Below are positions 43,224-53,380 of a DNA stretch of 64,000 bases, piece by piece. Source of the stretch: Pseudomonas sp. B21-028 (GTDB lineage: Bacteria > Pseudomonadota > Gammaproteobacteria > Pseudomonadales > Pseudomonadaceae). The DNA lies in contig NZ_CP087184.1 of assembly GCF_024749045.1 (NCBI RefSeq), positions 2,108,001 through 2,172,000 of the forward strand. Direction: 5' to 3'. Both the position numbers and the translations under genes were made by a program. Within the stretch, counting starts at the first letter, position 1. The number at the start of each line of letters is the position of its first letter. The notes under the pieces were generated by a model, which was not told the origin of the DNA, did no database searches, and saw only the letters and a list, made by a program, of their open reading frames with translations.

Positions 43224-43585
43224 GTTTTCGGCATTCAGGTGGTTTGTTGCCTGCCTTGTTTCGGGGCAGGTTTGGCGATGGGTTGTTGCGATTGTGTTTC
43301 GCGATGATGCGCAGTATGCCCGTCGGTCTCCTGGCGGAACTCGAGTGCCGGGGAGGTGCGGGTTCACGCTTCTATATATAGAAGCGTTGGCGCAGAGCCT
43401 CTGGAATGATCGGCTGTATTTGCAATCCGGGCGAGGCATGACCGTTTGCCTCGCTCCTAATGTCGGCGCCTGTTTTCCAGCCATTTTCAGTAGGGTGACT
43501 TCTTGAGTTTGACCTACTAGAATGCATGCCCTTGATTCTGGGGTCGGAAAACGCCCGGCCAACGTCTGTGCAACGAGGAATATCC
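43224..43585. other. Non-coding region before tig with a long perfect palindrome
   Basis: No gene is seen in these 360 bases. A 22-bp perfect palindrome lies at 43366-43387. A weak promoter candidate (gtgact at 43495, tagaat at 43518, 17-nt spacing) precedes tig; its confidence is low. Confidence 0.5.
43366..43387. promoter_or_regulatory. 22-bp perfect palindrome upstream of tig
   Basis: The two arms are ACGCTTCTATA and TATAGAAGCGT; the 22-nt sequence is its own complement. It is too long and AT-centred to be a chance match and has no T-run, so it is more like an operator or DNA-bend site than a terminator. It lies about 200 nt before tig. Confidence 0.5.
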
Positions 43586-44896
43586 ATGCAAGTTTCTGTT
43601 GAAAATACTACTGCTCTTGAGCGCCGCATGAGCATCACCGTGCCGGCTGAGCGCATCGAGACTCAGGTCAACAAGCGTCTGCAGCAGACTGCCCAAAAGG
43701 CCAAAATCCCAGGTTTCCGTCCAGGCAAGGTGCCAATGAGCGTGATCCGTCAGCGTTACGAAGCTGATGCGCGCCAAGAGGCCGTGGGCGACGTGATCCA
43801 GTCTTCGTTCTACGAAGCCGTGGTCGAGCAGAAGCTGAACCCGGCCGGCGCGCCATCGGTCGAGCCTAAAGTGCTGGAAAAAGGCAAGGACCTGGAATTC
43901 GTTGCCACTTTCGAAGTGTTCCCCGAGTTCACCGTTGCCGGTTTCGAATCGATTGCCGTCGAGCGCCTGAGCGCTGACGTGTCGGATGCCGACCTTGACA
44001 AGATGCTGGACATCCTGCGCAAGCAGAACACCCGTTTCGAAGTGGCCGATCGCGCCGCGCAGAACGAAGATCAACTGAACATCGATTTCGTCGGCAAGGT
44101 CGACGGTGAAATGTTCGCCGGCGGTTCCGCCAAGGCCACCCAGCTGGTGCTGGGCTCCGGTCGCATGATCCCGGGCTTCGAAGATGGCCTGGTCGGCGCG
44201 AAAGCCGGCGAAGAGCGCGTTCTGAACGTGACCTTCCCAGAGGACTATCAGAACCTGGACCTGGCCGGCAAAGCCGCCGAGTTCACCGTGACCGTCAACA
44301 GTGTTTCCGAGCCTAAGCTGCCTGAGCTGAACGAAGAGTTCTTCGCCCAGTTCGGTATCAAGGAAACCGGTCTGGAAGGTTTCCGCGCCGAAGTTCGCAA
44401 GAACATGGAGCGTGAGCTGCGTCAGGCCATCAAATCCAAGGTCAAGAATCAGGTCATGGACGGTCTGCTGGCCTCCAACCCGATCGAAGTGCCTAAGGCC
44501 CTGCTGGACAACGAAGTGAACCGTCTGCGTGTGCAGGCTGTTCAGCAGTTCGGCGGCAACATCAAGCCTGATCAACTGCCGGCCGAGCTGTTCGAAGAGC
44601 AAGCCAAGCGTCGTGTCGTACTGGGCCTGATCGTTGCGGAAGTGGTCAAGCAATACGAACTCAAGCCTGACGAAGCCCGCGTTCGCGAGCTGATCCAGGA
44701 AATGGCTTCGGCTTATCAGGAGCCGGAGCAAGTCGTGTCCTGGTACTACAAGAATGACCAGCAGCTGAACGAAGTCCGTTCGGTTGTGCTCGAAGAACAA
44801 GTTGTGGATACTGTTCTGCAGAAAGCTAGCGTGACCGATAAAGCGGTCTCTTACGAAGAAGCGGTCAAGCCGGTGGAAGCTCCACAAGCCGATTGA
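43586..44896 (+). CDS. tig: Trigger factor
   Basis: The 436-residue protein begins [20 protein letters not shown]. The N-terminal ribosome-binding domain has [12 protein letters not shown] (around residue 45, the signature loop), followed by the FKBP-like prolyl isomerase domain (about 160-245, with [17 protein letters not shown]) and the C-terminal chaperone arms. It binds nascent chains at the ribosome exit. An ATG 60 nt upstream exists, but family alignment and the GAGGAA ribosome site favour 43586. It heads the tig-clpP-clpX run. Confidence 0.96.
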   Translation: MQVSVENTTALERRMSITVPAERIETQVNKRLQQTAQKAKIPGFRPGKVPMSVIRQRYEADARQEAVGDVIQSSFYEAVVEQKLNPAGAPSVEPKVLEKGKDLEFVATFEVFPEFTVAGFESIAVERLSADVSDADLDKMLDILRKQNTRFEVADRAAQNEDQLNIDFVGKVDGEMFAGGSAKATQLVLGSGRMIPGFEDGLVGAKAGEERVLNVTFPEDYQNLDLAGKAAEFTVTVNSVSEPKLPELNEEFFAQFGIKETGLEGFRAEVRKNMERELRQAIKSKVKNQVMDGLLASNPIEVPKALLDNEVNRLRVQAVQQFGGNIKPDQLPAELFEEQAKRRVVLGLIVAEVVKQYELKPDEARVRELIQEMASAYQEPEQVVSWYYKNDQQLNEVRSVVLEEQVVDTVLQKASVTDKAVSYEEAVKPVEAPQAD

Positions 44897-44921
44897 TTGT
44901 TCTGCGGTAAGAAATACACAC

Positions 44922-44949
44922 CATAAGCCAGCCTTCGCGCTGGCTTATG
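44922..44949 (+). other. Hairpin between tig and clpP
   Basis: An 11-bp stem (cataagccagc / gctggcttatg) with a 6-nt loop and no T-run lies in the 92-nt gap. It could stabilise or cut the polycistronic mRNA between the chaperone and protease genes; it is not a standard terminator. Confidence 0.6.
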
Positions 44950-44988
44950 CGTATTCAAGACATAACTATTTGGGAGTGACTGCGAGAC

Positions 44989-45630
44989 ATGTCCCGCAAT
45001 TCTTTTTATCAGCAGAGCTCTGACATCCAGGCCGCAGGCGGCCTGGTCCCGATGGTTATCGAGCAGTCCGCCCGCGGCGAACGTGCCTATGACATCTATT
45101 CGCGCCTGCTCAAGGAACGCGTCATCTTCCTGATCGGGCCCGTTGAAGACTACATGGCCAACCTGGTTGCGGCGCAACTGCTGTTCCTTGAAGCGGAAAA
45201 CCCGGACAAGGATATCCATCTTTATATCAACTCACCTGGCGGTTCGGTGACTGCAGGCATGTCGATCTACGACACCATGCAGTTCATCAAGCCGGACGTT
45301 TCCACCATCTGCATCGGCCAGGCCTGCAGCATGGGCGCTTTCCTGCTCGCCGGCGGCGCAGCGGGCAAGCGTCATTGCCTGCCTAACTCGCGCATGATGA
45401 TTCACCAGCCATTGGGCGGCTTCCAGGGTCAGGCGTCGGACATCGACATCCATGCCAAGGAAATCCTCCACATTCGTTCGCGTTTGAACTCGCTGTTGGC
45501 TCATCACACCGGTCAAAGCCTCGAAACCATTGAGCGAGACACCGAGCGTGACAACTTCATGAGCGCTGAGCGTGCAGCCGAATATGGCCTGATCGACTCC
45601 GTGATCAACAAGCGTCAAATGCCTGCCTGA
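44989..45630 (+). CDS. clpP: ATP-dependent Clp protease proteolytic subunit
   Basis: The 213-residue peptidase has the Ser/His/Asp triad in its usual context: Ser in [14 protein letters not shown] (about residue 114), His in [10 protein letters not shown] (about 139) and Asp in the later segment (DRD/DTERDNF). It forms a 14-mer chamber that takes substrates from ClpX or ClpA. Length and start are standard. Confidence 0.96.
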   Translation: MSRNSFYQQSSDIQAAGGLVPMVIEQSARGERAYDIYSRLLKERVIFLIGPVEDYMANLVAAQLLFLEAENPDKDIHLYINSPGGSVTAGMSIYDTMQFIKPDVSTICIGQACSMGAFLLAGGAAGKRHCLPNSRMMIHQPLGGFQGQASDIDIHAKEILHIRSRLNSLLAHHTGQSLETIERDTERDNFMSAERAAEYGLIDSVINKRQMPA

Positions 45631-45668
45631 GCCACTCAAAATGCAGGTGGTTGGGATGACCGGCCGCC

Positions 45669-45690
45669 TGCGGGCTTGAAAAAGCCCGCA
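45669..45690 (+). other. Hairpin between clpP and clpX
   Basis: The 9-bp stem tgcgggctt / aagcccgca with a gaaa loop, followed by attgcctt, lies in the 107-nt clpP-clpX gap. It may be a weak attenuator that sets lower clpX than clpP expression. Confidence 0.6.
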
Positions 45691-45737
45691 ATTGCCTTCA
45701 TCTTGTGTTGCAAGCCTATCGGATTTGGATCGATCGA

Positions 45738-47021
45738 ATGACTGACACCCGCAACGGCGAGGACAACGGCAAACTGCTTTATTGCTCTTTCTGTGGCAAA
45801 AGCCAACATGAAGTACGCAAATTGATTGCCGGTCCCTCGGTCTTCATTTGCGACGAGTGCGTCGACCTGTGCAATGACATCATCCGTGAGGAGGTGCAGG
45901 AAGCCCAGGCCGAAAGCAGCGCGCATAAGTTGCCTTCGCCTAAAGAAATCAGCGGCATCCTTGACCAGTATGTAATTGGTCAGGAGCGTGCGAAAAAGGT
46001 ATTGGCCGTAGCGGTTTACAACCACTACAAGCGCCTCAACCAGCGTGACAAAAAGAATGATGAGGTCGAACTCGGCAAGAGCAACATCCTGCTGATCGGC
46101 CCGACAGGCTCGGGTAAGACCCTGCTTGCCGAAACCTTGGCCCGTTTGCTGAACGTTCCGTTCACCATCGCCGACGCAACCACCCTCACCGAGGCGGGTT
46201 ACGTGGGGGAGGATGTCGAGAACATTATTCAGAAGTTGTTGCAGAAGTGCGACTACGATGTCGAAAAGGCCCAGATGGGCATTGTCTACATCGATGAAAT
46301 CGACAAGATTTCCCGCAAGTCCGACAACCCGTCCATCACCCGGGATGTATCCGGTGAGGGCGTGCAGCAGGCCTTGCTCAAGTTGATCGAAGGCACGGTC
46401 GCTTCCGTTCCGCCCCAGGGTGGTCGCAAGCATCCGCAGCAGGAGTTCCTGCAGGTCGACACCCGCAACATCCTGTTCATCTGCGGTGGTGCGTTCTCCG
46501 GTCTGGAGAAGGTCATCCAGAACCGTTCCACGCGCGGCGGCATCGGCTTCAACGCCGAAGTACGCAGCAAGGAAGAGGGCAAGAAGGTCGGTGAGTCCCT
46601 GCGTGAAGTCGAGCCTGACGATCTGGTCAAGTTTGGTCTGATCCCGGAATTCGTCGGTCGCCTGCCGGTTCTGGCGACGCTGGACGAGCTGGACGAGGCC
46701 GCGTTGATGCAGATCCTGACCGAGCCGAAGAACGCCCTGACCAAGCAGTATGCCAAGCTGTTCGAAATGGAAGGTGTAGACCTGGAGTTCCGTTCCGACG
46801 CGCTGAAGTCGGTGGCCAAGCGTGCCCTGGAGCGTAAGACCGGTGCCCGTGGGCTGCGCTCGATTCTCGAAGGTGTATTGCTCGATACGATGTATGAAAT
46901 CCCCTCGCAGTCCGAGGTGAGCAAAGTCGTGATCGACGAAAGTGTCATAGAAGGCAAGTCCAAGCCGCTGTATATCTACGAAAACAGTGAGCCGGCTGCC
47001 AAGGCTGCACCGGACGCCTAA
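45738..47021 (+). CDS. clpX: ATP-dependent Clp protease ATP-binding subunit ClpX
   Basis: The 427-residue AAA+ unfoldase has the N-terminal zinc domain (Cys in CSFCGKSQ and CDECVDLC), Walker A GPTGSGKT (about residue 118), Walker [10 protein letters not shown], pore loop and sensor regions in the usual order. It unfolds tagged substrates and feeds ClpP. ATG 45738 is the family start; an upstream in-frame start is rejected. Confidence 0.96.
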   Translation: MTDTRNGEDNGKLLYCSFCGKSQHEVRKLIAGPSVFICDECVDLCNDIIREEVQEAQAESSAHKLPSPKEISGILDQYVIGQERAKKVLAVAVYNHYKRLNQRDKKNDEVELGKSNILLIGPTGSGKTLLAETLARLLNVPFTIADATTLTEAGYVGEDVENIIQKLLQKCDYDVEKAQMGIVYIDEIDKISRKSDNPSITRDVSGEGVQQALLKLIEGTVASVPPQGGRKHPQQEFLQVDTRNILFICGGAFSGLEKVIQNRSTRGGIGFNAEVRSKEEGKKVGESLREVEPDDLVKFGLIPEFVGRLPVLATLDELDEAALMQILTEPKNALTKQYAKLFEMEGVDLEFRSDALKSVAKRALERKTGARGLRSILEGVLLDTMYEIPSQSEVSKVVIDESVIEGKSKPLYIYENSEPAAKAAPDA

Positions 47022-47040
47022 GCGTCCAGCTGCTGGAACA

Positions 47041-47070
47041 AAGGAGGGGCCTTCGGGCCCCTTTGCTTTT
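47041..47070 (+). terminator. Rho-independent terminator after clpX
   Basis: The stem aggggcc/ggcccct with a ttcg loop and a following ctttgctttt lies 20 nt after the stop codon. Confidence 0.85.
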
Positions 47071-47103
47071 ATGTGGCGAGGGGATTTATCCCCTCGCCAC
47101 ATA
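47070..47103. repeat. Single palindrome (TGTGGCGAGGGG type)
   Basis: A perfect 16-nt inverted repeat with a 2-nt loop (tatgtggcgaggggat / atcccctcgccacata) lies directly after the clpX terminator. Confidence 0.85.
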
Positions 47104-47154
47104 GAGTTGTGTATAACTTTTATTTCTTTTAACCGTCTGGCATTTGCCTTAGCG

Positions 47155-47183
47155 CTTGTTTTTTTTCAAGGCTGCCCCCATCT
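47155..47183 (+). promoter_or_regulatory. Sigma-32 (heat-shock) promoter of lon
   Basis: CTTGTTT at 47155-47161 and CCCCATCT at 47176-47183 are separated by 14 nt, matching the RpoH consensus CTTGAAA-N11-16-CCCCATNT with an exact -10 element. Transcription would start near 47190, about 50 nt before the lon ATG. Confidence 0.8.
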
Positions 47184-47241
47184 TGGTTTCAAGCTTACTT
47201 CCATCTGTTTCCGGCCTTGTGGCCGCCGTTGAGGCGAAATC

Positions 47242-49638
47242 ATGAAGACAACCATCGAATTGCCTCTCTTGCCGTTGCGCGATGTCGTGGTATATCCGCA
47301 CATGGTTATCCCGCTGTTCGTGGGGCGCGAGAAGTCCATCGAAGCCCTCGAGGCCGCGATGACGGGTGACAAGCAGATTCTGCTGGTGGCCCAGAAAAAT
47401 CCTGCTGACGATGATCCTGGTGAAGATGCGCTTTATCGCGTAGGTACCATTGCCACGGTCCTGCAACTGCTCAAGCTGCCCGACGGCACCGTCAAGGTCC
47501 TGGTTGAAGGCGAGCAGCGCGGGGCGGTTGAGCGTTTCAGTGAAATGAACGGCCACTGCCGCGCCGAAGTGTCACTGATCGATGAAGCCGACGTGCCTGA
47601 GCGAGAGTCGGAGGTGTTCGTCCGCAGCCTGTTGTCCCAGTTCGAGCAGTACGTACAGTTGGGCAAAAAAGTGCCGGCTGAGGTGCTGTCGTCGCTGAAC
47701 AGCATCGATGAGCCCGGCCGGCTGGTCGATACGATGGCCGCCCACATGGCGCTCAAGATCGAACAGAAGCAGGAAATCCTCGAGATCATCGATTTGTCCG
47801 CCCGTGTCGAACACGTGCTGGCATTGCTCGATGGCGAGATCGATCTGCTGCAGGTCGAAAAACGAATTCGTGGTCGCGTCAAGAAACAAATGGAGCGTAG
47901 CCAGCGCGAGTACTACCTGAATGAGCAGATGAAGGCCATTCAGAAAGAGCTGGGCGACGGTGACGAAGGCCATAACGAAATCGAGGAGCTGAAAAAGCGC
48001 ATCGATGCCGCCGGCTTGCCCAAGGATGCCCTGGCCAAGGCCCAAGCCGAGCTGAACAAGCTCAAGCAGATGTCGCCGATGTCCGCCGAAGCCACCGTGG
48101 TGCGCTCCTACATCGACTGGCTGGTGCAGGTGCCGTGGAAAGCCCAGAGCAAGGTGCGTCTGGATCTGGCCCGTGCCGAGGACATCCTCGACGCCGATCA
48201 CTACGGCCTGGAGGAGGTCAAGGAACGCATCCTCGAATACCTCGCCGTGCAAAAGCGCGTGAAGAAAATCCGTGGTCCGGTGCTGTGCCTGGTCGGTCCT
48301 CCCGGGGTCGGTAAGACTTCCCTGGCAGAGTCGATCGCCCACGCCACCAATCGCAAGTTCGTGCGAATGGCCCTCGGTGGCGTGCGCGACGAAGCGGAAA
48401 TCCGTGGTCATCGCCGCACCTACATCGGTTCGATGCCAGGAAGATTGATTCAAAAGATGACAAAGGTCGGCGTGCGCAATCCGCTGTTCCTTCTGGACGA
48501 AATCGACAAGATGGGCAGCGATATGCGTGGCGATCCCGCTTCCGCGTTGCTCGAAGTGCTCGATCCGGAGCAGAACCACAACTTCAACGATCATTATCTG
48601 GAAGTCGACTACGACTTGTCGGACGTGATGTTCCTGTGCACCTCCAACTCCATGAACATCCCGCCGGCGTTGCTGGACCGCATGGAAGTGATTCGTCTGC
48701 CGGGCTACACCGAGGACGAGAAGATCAACATCGCCGTCAAATACCTTTCGCCGAAGCAGATCCAGGCCAACGGCCTGAAGAAAGGCGAGCTGGAATTCGA
48801 CGAGGAAGCGATTCGCGACATTATCCGTTACTACACCCGCGAAGCCGGTGTGCGGGGCCTGGAGCGGCAAATTGCCAAGGTCTGCCGCAAGGCGGTCAAG
48901 GAACACGCGCTGGAAAAACGCTTTGCGGTCAAGGTCACTTCGGATCTGCTGGAGCACTTCCTGGGCGTGCGCAAATTCCGCTACGGCCTGGCCGAGCAGC
49001 AGGATCAGATCGGTCAGGTGACCGGCCTGGCGTGGACCCAGGTCGGTGGCGAGCTGCTGACCATCGAAGCTGCCGTGGTACCGGGCAAAGGGCAATTGAT
49101 CAAGACCGGTTCCCTGGGTGATGTGATGGTCGAGTCGATCACGGCGGCGCAGACGGTCGTTCGCAGCCGTGCCCGCAGCCTGGGCATTCCCCTGGACTTC
49201 CATGAGAAGCGCGACACGCATATCCATATGCCCGAGGGGGCTACGCCCAAGGACGGCCCCAGCGCCGGCGTAGGCATGTGCACGGCCCTTGTATCGGCTT
49301 TGACCGGCATTCCGGTGCGCGCCGACGTAGCCATGACCGGTGAAATCACCCTGCGCGGACAGGTACTGGCGATCGGCGGGCTGAAGGAAAAACTGCTGGC
49401 GGCACACCGCGGCGGGATCAAGATCGTGATCATTCCAGAGGAAAATGTGCGCGATCTGAAAGAAATTCCTGACAATATCAAGCAGGATCTTCAGATCAAA
49501 CCCGTTAAATGGATTGACGAGGTCCTGCAAATTGCGCTGCAATACGCGCCGGAGCCCTTGCCGGATGTGGCTCCGGAGATTGTCGCGAAAGATGAGAAGC
49601 GAGAGTCTGACTCTAAGGAAAGAATTAGCACGCATTAA
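47242..49638 (+). CDS. lon: ATP-dependent protease Lon
   Basis: The 798-residue protein has the LonA layout: N-terminal substrate-binding domain ([20 protein letters not shown]), AAA+ module with Walker A GPPGVGKT (about residue 352) and Walker [10 protein letters not shown], and the C-terminal Ser-Lys protease domain (DGPSAGVGM with catalytic Ser, and GLKEKLLAA with Lys). It degrades misfolded and regulatory proteins. It has its own heat-shock promoter. Confidence 0.97.
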   Translation: MKTTIELPLLPLRDVVVYPHMVIPLFVGREKSIEALEAAMTGDKQILLVAQKNPADDDPGEDALYRVGTIATVLQLLKLPDGTVKVLVEGEQRGAVERFSEMNGHCRAEVSLIDEADVPERESEVFVRSLLSQFEQYVQLGKKVPAEVLSSLNSIDEPGRLVDTMAAHMALKIEQKQEILEIIDLSARVEHVLALLDGEIDLLQVEKRIRGRVKKQMERSQREYYLNEQMKAIQKELGDGDEGHNEIEELKKRIDAAGLPKDALAKAQAELNKLKQMSPMSAEATVVRSYIDWLVQVPWKAQSKVRLDLARAEDILDADHYGLEEVKERILEYLAVQKRVKKIRGPVLCLVGPPGVGKTSLAESIAHATNRKFVRMALGGVRDEAEIRGHRRTYIGSMPGRLIQKMTKVGVRNPLFLLDEIDKMGSDMRGDPASALLEVLDPEQNHNFNDHYLEVDYDLSDVMFLCTSNSMNIPPALLDRMEVIRLPGYTEDEKINIAVKYLSPKQIQANGLKKGELEFDEEAIRDIIRYYTREAGVRGLERQIAKVCRKAVKEHALEKRFAVKVTSDLLEHFLGVRKFRYGLAEQQDQIGQVTGLAWTQVGGELLTIEAAVVPGKGQLIKTGSLGDVMVESITAAQTVVRSRARSLGIPLDFHEKRDTHIHMPEGATPKDGPSAGVGMCTALVSALTGIPVRADVAMTGEITLRGQVLAIGGLKEKLLAAHRGGIKIVIIPEENVRDLKEIPDNIKQDLQIKPVKWIDEVLQIALQYAPEPLPDVAPEIVAKDEKRESDSKERISTH

Positions 49639-49662
49639 TACGCATTTGCCTGGGGGGCTTCC

Positions 49663-49691
49663 TTGACAGTTTTTTAGAGCCCTTGTTATAA
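49663..49691 (+). promoter_or_regulatory. Sigma-70 promoter of hupB
   Basis: TTGACA at 49663-49668 and TTATAA at 49686-49691 are 17 nt apart, which is close to ideal. The start of hupB is about 95 nt downstream, so a leader is expected. Confidence 0.75.
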
Positions 49692-49786
49692 AGCGGCTCT
49701 TAAGTGTCTGTAGGCCATTCAGCACTCGTTTTTGCTTTCACCAAAAAAACTTAGAATCATCTCAAATAGATATAAGGGGACTTAGA

Positions 49787-50059
49787 GTGAACAAGTCGGA
49801 ACTGATTGATGCTATCGCTGCATCCGCTGATATCCCGAAAGCTGCTGCTGGCCGCGCGCTGGACGCTGTAATCGAATCCGTCACTGGCGCTCTCAAGGCT
49901 GGCGACTCCGTTGTTCTGGTTGGTTTCGGTACCTTCTCCGTTACCGATCGTCCAGCCCGTACCGGCCGCAACCCGCAGACCGGCCAGGCACTGCAGATCG
50001 CTGCCGCCAAGAAGCCAGGCTTCAAGGCTGGTAAAGCACTGAAAGACGCCGTTAACTAA
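49787..50059 (+). CDS. hupB: DNA-binding protein HU-beta
   Basis: The 90-residue protein starts at GTG ([20 protein letters not shown]) and has the HU arm motif [20 protein letters not shown]. It is a nucleoid protein that bends DNA without sequence preference. The transcript has no terminator directly after the stop; instead it runs through a tRNA-like element (50106-50180) to a terminator at 50189. Confidence 0.95.
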   Translation: MNKSELIDAIAASADIPKAAAGRALDAVIESVTGALKAGDSVVLVGFGTFSVTDRPARTGRNPQTGQALQIAAAKKPGFKAGKALKDAVN

Positions 50060-50105
50060 GTTTCATTGAGTTTATCCGGGTCGGGGTCATGCCTGGCTTG
50101 GCAGC

Positions 50106-50180
50106 GGAGCGGTAGTGGGATCGGTTCCGACCGGTCTGTCGTACCAGGGCTCGCGGGTTCGAGCCCGGTCCGCTCCGCCA
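50106..50180 (+). ncRNA. Degenerate tRNA-Asp-like element in the hupB 3' region
   Basis: The 75-nt segment has the full tRNA-Asp acceptor stem (GGAGCGG with CCGCTCC), discriminator G, CCA end, a T-arm core (gcgggttcgagc) and an anticodon loop ctgtcgt giving GTC (Asp). Large parts match a normal tRNA-Asp. However, the D-stem cannot be formed in the normal way, the anticodon stem has a C.A mismatch and the T-stem a G.G mismatch, and it is 2 nt short. It is thus a pseudo-tRNA or a tRNA-like RNA, inside the hupB transcript before the terminator. Confidence 0.7.
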
Positions 50181-50188
50181 GTTACGAG

Positions 50189-50213
50189 AAGGCGCATCCT
50201 CGGATGCGCCTTT
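50189..50213 (+). terminator. Rho-independent terminator of hupB and the tRNA-like element
   Basis: The stem aaggcgcatcc/ggatgcgcctt with a 2-4 nt loop and tttcttc tail lies 9 nt after the CCA of the tRNA-like element. Confidence 0.85.
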
Positions 50214-50281
50214 CTTCTATCCGGATTCTACCCACGCTCCACGGTTGCTTAATTTGAAGTTCAACCGTTTCTGGGGGACGC

Positions 50282-52153
50282 ATGCTGCAGAATATCAGGG
50301 ACAATTCACAAGGCTGGATTGCCAAGACCATCATCGGGGTCATCGTCGCATTGATGGCGTTGACCGGTTTCGATGCCATTTTCAAAGCCACCACCCACAG
50401 CAATGACGCGGCCAATGTCAACGGCGAGAACATCAGCCAGAATGAGCTGAGTCAGGCGGTCGACATGCAACGTCGCCAGCTCATGCAACAGCTGGGCAAG
50501 GATTTCGACGCCTCCCTGCTGGACGAAAAGATGCTCCGCGATTCGGCGCTCAAAGGCTTGATCGATCGCAAGTTGCTGCTGCAAGGCGCGCACGATGCGA
50601 AGTTCGCTTTTTCCGAAGCCGCGTTGGACCAGGTGATCTTGCAGACGCCTGAATTCCAGGTCGATGGCAAGTTCAGCCCCGAGCGTTTTGACCAGGTGAT
50701 TCGCCAACTGGGTTACAGCCGTCTGCAATTCCGCCAGATGCTGGCCCAGGAAATGCTGATTGGCCAACTGCGTGCCGGTCTGGCCGGCAGCGGTTTCGTG
50801 ACCGATGCCCAGGTGTTGGCGTTCGCCCGTCTGGAAAAGCAGACCCGTGATTTCGCCACCTTGACCCTCAAGGCTGATCCGTCGGCGGTGAAGCTGACCG
50901 ATGACGAGGTCAAGGCTTACTACGACAAGCACGCCAAGGAATTCATGAGCCCCGATCAGGTGGTGATCGATTACCTGGAACTGAAGAAAGCCGCTTTCTT
51001 CGATCAGGTCAGCGTCAAGGATGAAGACCTGCAAGCGGCGTATCAGAAAGAAATCGCCAACCTGTCCGAACAGCGTCGGGCGGCTCACATCCTGATCGAA
51101 GTGAACGACAAGGTCAGCGAAGCCCAGGCCAAGGCGAAGATCGAGGAAATCCAGGCTCGTCTGGCCAAGGGCGAGTCGTTCGAAGCCCTGGCGAAGGAGT
51201 TCTCCCAGGATCCGGGCTCGGCGAACAACGGCGGCGACCTCGGCTATGCCGGTCCAGGTGTCTATGATCCGGCGTTCGAGAAGGCGCTGTATGCGTTGAA
51301 CAAGGATCAGGTTTCGGCACCGGTGCGCACCGATTTCGGTTTGCATCTGATCAAGCTGCTGGGTGTCGAAGCGCCTGAAGTGCCAACCTTTGCCAGCCTC
51401 AAGGATAAGTTGACCCGCGAGCTGAAGACCCAGCAGGTGGAGCAGCGTTTCGTCGAGGCGACCAAACAACTGGAAGATGCTTCGTTCGAAGCTTCCGATC
51501 TCGCGCAACCGGCCCAGGACCTGAAACTGACCGTTCACACGTCGGCGCCGTTCGGTCGCGAGGGCGGGGAAGGGATCGCGGCCAATCGCGCTGTCATCGC
51601 TGCCGCGTTCAGTCCTGAAGTGTTGGATGACGGTGCCAACAGCAGCGTCATCGAGCTGGATCCGGAAACCGTCGTGGTGCTGCGTGCCAAGGAGCATCGC
51701 AAGCCCGAGCAACTGCCGCTGGAAAGCGTGGAAGCAGCCATCCGTACCCAGCTGGCCAAGGAACACGCCAGCGAGGCCGCCAAGACCCGGGCCGATGAGC
51801 TGATCGCGAGCCTGCGCGAAGGGAAAACACCGCTGGCCAAGCCTGTCGACGGTCAGAACTGGAAGGTCGTCGAGGCGGCGACTCGCAGCCAGGAAGGTAT
51901 TGATCCTGCAGTGCTGCAGGCTTTGTTCCGCATGCCAAAACCTGAGTCCAAGGACAAGCCGACATTTGCCAGCGTGACCTTGCCTGACGGTAGCCTGATG
52001 CTGGTGCAACTGCGCGGCGTGAATGAAGCAGCAGCACCCACTGACGCGGAGAAGGCCGAATATCGCCGTTATCTCGCGTCCCGTGTTGGCCAGCAGGACT
52101 TTGCGGCTTATCGCAAGCAGTTGGAAAGCGAGGCGGACATCAAGCGTTTCTGA
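50282..52153 (+). CDS. ppiD: Periplasmic folding chaperone PpiD
   Basis: The 623-residue protein starts MLQNIRDNSQGWIAKTIIGV: a short cytoplasmic tail, one membrane helix (about residues 13-33), a SurA-like chaperone region (about 35-220), a parvulin-type prolyl isomerase domain (about 265-360, with RRAAHILIEV and GGDLGYAGPG) and a long C-terminal chaperone part. It sits at the inner membrane near SecYEG and helps secreted proteins fold. It follows hupB, as in most gamma-proteobacteria. Confidence 0.95.
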   Translation: MLQNIRDNSQGWIAKTIIGVIVALMALTGFDAIFKATTHSNDAANVNGENISQNELSQAVDMQRRQLMQQLGKDFDASLLDEKMLRDSALKGLIDRKLLLQGAHDAKFAFSEAALDQVILQTPEFQVDGKFSPERFDQVIRQLGYSRLQFRQMLAQEMLIGQLRAGLAGSGFVTDAQVLAFARLEKQTRDFATLTLKADPSAVKLTDDEVKAYYDKHAKEFMSPDQVVIDYLELKKAAFFDQVSVKDEDLQAAYQKEIANLSEQRRAAHILIEVNDKVSEAQAKAKIEEIQARLAKGESFEALAKEFSQDPGSANNGGDLGYAGPGVYDPAFEKALYALNKDQVSAPVRTDFGLHLIKLLGVEAPEVPTFASLKDKLTRELKTQQVEQRFVEATKQLEDASFEASDLAQPAQDLKLTVHTSAPFGREGGEGIAANRAVIAAAFSPEVLDDGANSSVIELDPETVVVLRAKEHRKPEQLPLESVEAAIRTQLAKEHASEAAKTRADELIASLREGKTPLAKPVDGQNWKVVEAATRSQEGIDPAVLQALFRMPKPESKDKPTFASVTLPDGSLMLVQLRGVNEAAAPTDAEKAEYRRYLASRVGQQDFAAYRKQLESEADIKRF

Positions 52154-52173
52154 TGCTTTGATGCTTTGCTAAT

Positions 52174-52205
52174 AAAGACCCCGGCCGAAAGCCGGGGTCT
52201 TTTTG
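52174..52205 (+). terminator. Rho-independent terminator after ppiD
   Basis: The stem aaagaccccggc/gccggggtcttt with a cgaaa loop and a T-run lies 20 nt after the stop codon. Confidence 0.92.
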
Positions 52206-52376
52206 TGGTGCGCCTATTGCCAAATGACAGGATGTTCATCGGCCCACTGGATTTACGTCTTTTTCCCGCAAACATCCCCCAGTAGACTTGTACCCCTTTG
52301 AAACACGAATACCCACGCCGGCGGTGGGCGTTCTGTTGCACAATACGCCCCCGGACCGTTTTCCTCAGGATGTTCA

Positions 52377-53222
52377 ATGTTCAGATCATTTCACATGCGC
52401 ACCGTCGGACTGGCACTGATGCTGGTCGCCGCAGCCGGTTGCTCGTCGAAGAATGCCGCTATTTACGAGCATGAGAACTTCGATGACTCCGGTACGTTCT
52501 CCCGTACCTATCCGGTAAGCGACACCGTGACCTGCGAAGCCGGGCGCCGGGCCTTGCTCAGCCAGGGCTACATCATTACCAGCAGTGACCCTAAGCTGGT
52601 GAGTGGTCACAAGAGCTTCCAGCAGACCGGTGATACCCACATGGAGATCAGCTTCAACCTGGTCTGTGCCGAGGACGGCGGCAGCGGACATCATGCGACC
52701 ATGTTTGCCAACGCGTTGCAGGACCGTTATGCGCTGAAGAAAATCAACAACTCCGCCAGCCTGGGCGTGGGTGTGTTGGGGTCGGTTTCGATGCCGATCG
52801 GTTCGTCGGATGATTCGATGGTCAAGGTGGCCAGCGAAACTGTCTCGGCGACCAGGTTCTACGAGCGCTTCTTTGCCCTGGTGGAGATGTTCCTTCCTGC
52901 GGAAGCGAAGAAAGGCGCACCGATTGCCGAAAAGCCGGATACCGAGCTGGGGGTTCCAGAGCCCAAGGCCGAAACGGCTGCGCTGACACCGGCTCCAGAG
53001 CCTGCTGCGCCGGTAGAGCAAGCTGCCCCGGCCCCAGCCCCAGCCGAGGTCGCACCTGCAGTGTCTGAGCCTGTCGCACCGCCGCCGGAGCCTGCGCCGA
53101 TTGCACCCAGCGAGCCCGCGCCGTACGTAGGCCCGGAATCGACGCTGGAAGTGGTCACGCCACCCCCTCCCAGTGATTTGCCGCCGCCGACCGAGGCGAT
53201 CCAGCCGCTTCCTTCCTCCTGA
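52377..53222 (+). CDS. DUF2242 family lipoprotein with Pro/Ala-rich tail
   Basis: The 281 residues have a lipoprotein signal with the lipobox region AAAGCSSK (Cys22), a DUF2242 domain (about 30-180, containing VTCEAGRRALLSQGYIITSS and ETVSATRFYERFFALVEMFL), and a 95-residue tail made of Pro, Ala and Glu that should be extended, perhaps spanning the periplasm or crossing peptidoglycan. The function is unknown. It stands alone between terminators. Confidence 0.85.
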   Translation: MFRSFHMRTVGLALMLVAAAGCSSKNAAIYEHENFDDSGTFSRTYPVSDTVTCEAGRRALLSQGYIITSSDPKLVSGHKSFQQTGDTHMEISFNLVCAEDGGSGHHATMFANALQDRYALKKINNSASLGVGVLGSVSMPIGSSDDSMVKVASETVSATRFYERFFALVEMFLPAEAKKGAPIAEKPDTELGVPEPKAETAALTPAPEPAAPVEQAAPAPAPAEVAPAVSEPVAPPPEPAPIAPSEPAPYVGPESTLEVVTPPPPSDLPPPTEAIQPLPSS

Positions 53223-53380
53223 GCGGCAGTCATTCCTTGTCACACCTGTATAGGTTGATTTCCCATCGCTGTGCTACGTTTGAAACATGAAGCCTTTGCT
53301 TCATGTTTTGTTCATAAAGCAGCTTTATTCTGACACCAAGGCCATCAGGCATCGGTTCAACGATATGGGAAGGATTCAAA

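Noticed and set aside
43503..43523. TTGAGT and TAGAAT as a sigma-70 promoter for tig
   Set aside because: The spacing is only 9 nt. A weaker -35 (gtgact) at 17 nt is possible but not convincing.
47572..49725. 717-codon open frame antisense to lon
   Set aside because: Shadow of lon caused by codon bias; no recognisable protein.
50106..50180. Calling this a normal tRNA-Asp gene
   Set aside because: Mismatches in the D, anticodon and T stems and the 2-nt shortening make ordinary function unlikely, so it is recorded as tRNA-like instead.
50306..52009. 567-codon open frame antisense to ppiD
   Set aside because: Shadow of ppiD with low-complexity composition and no start region.
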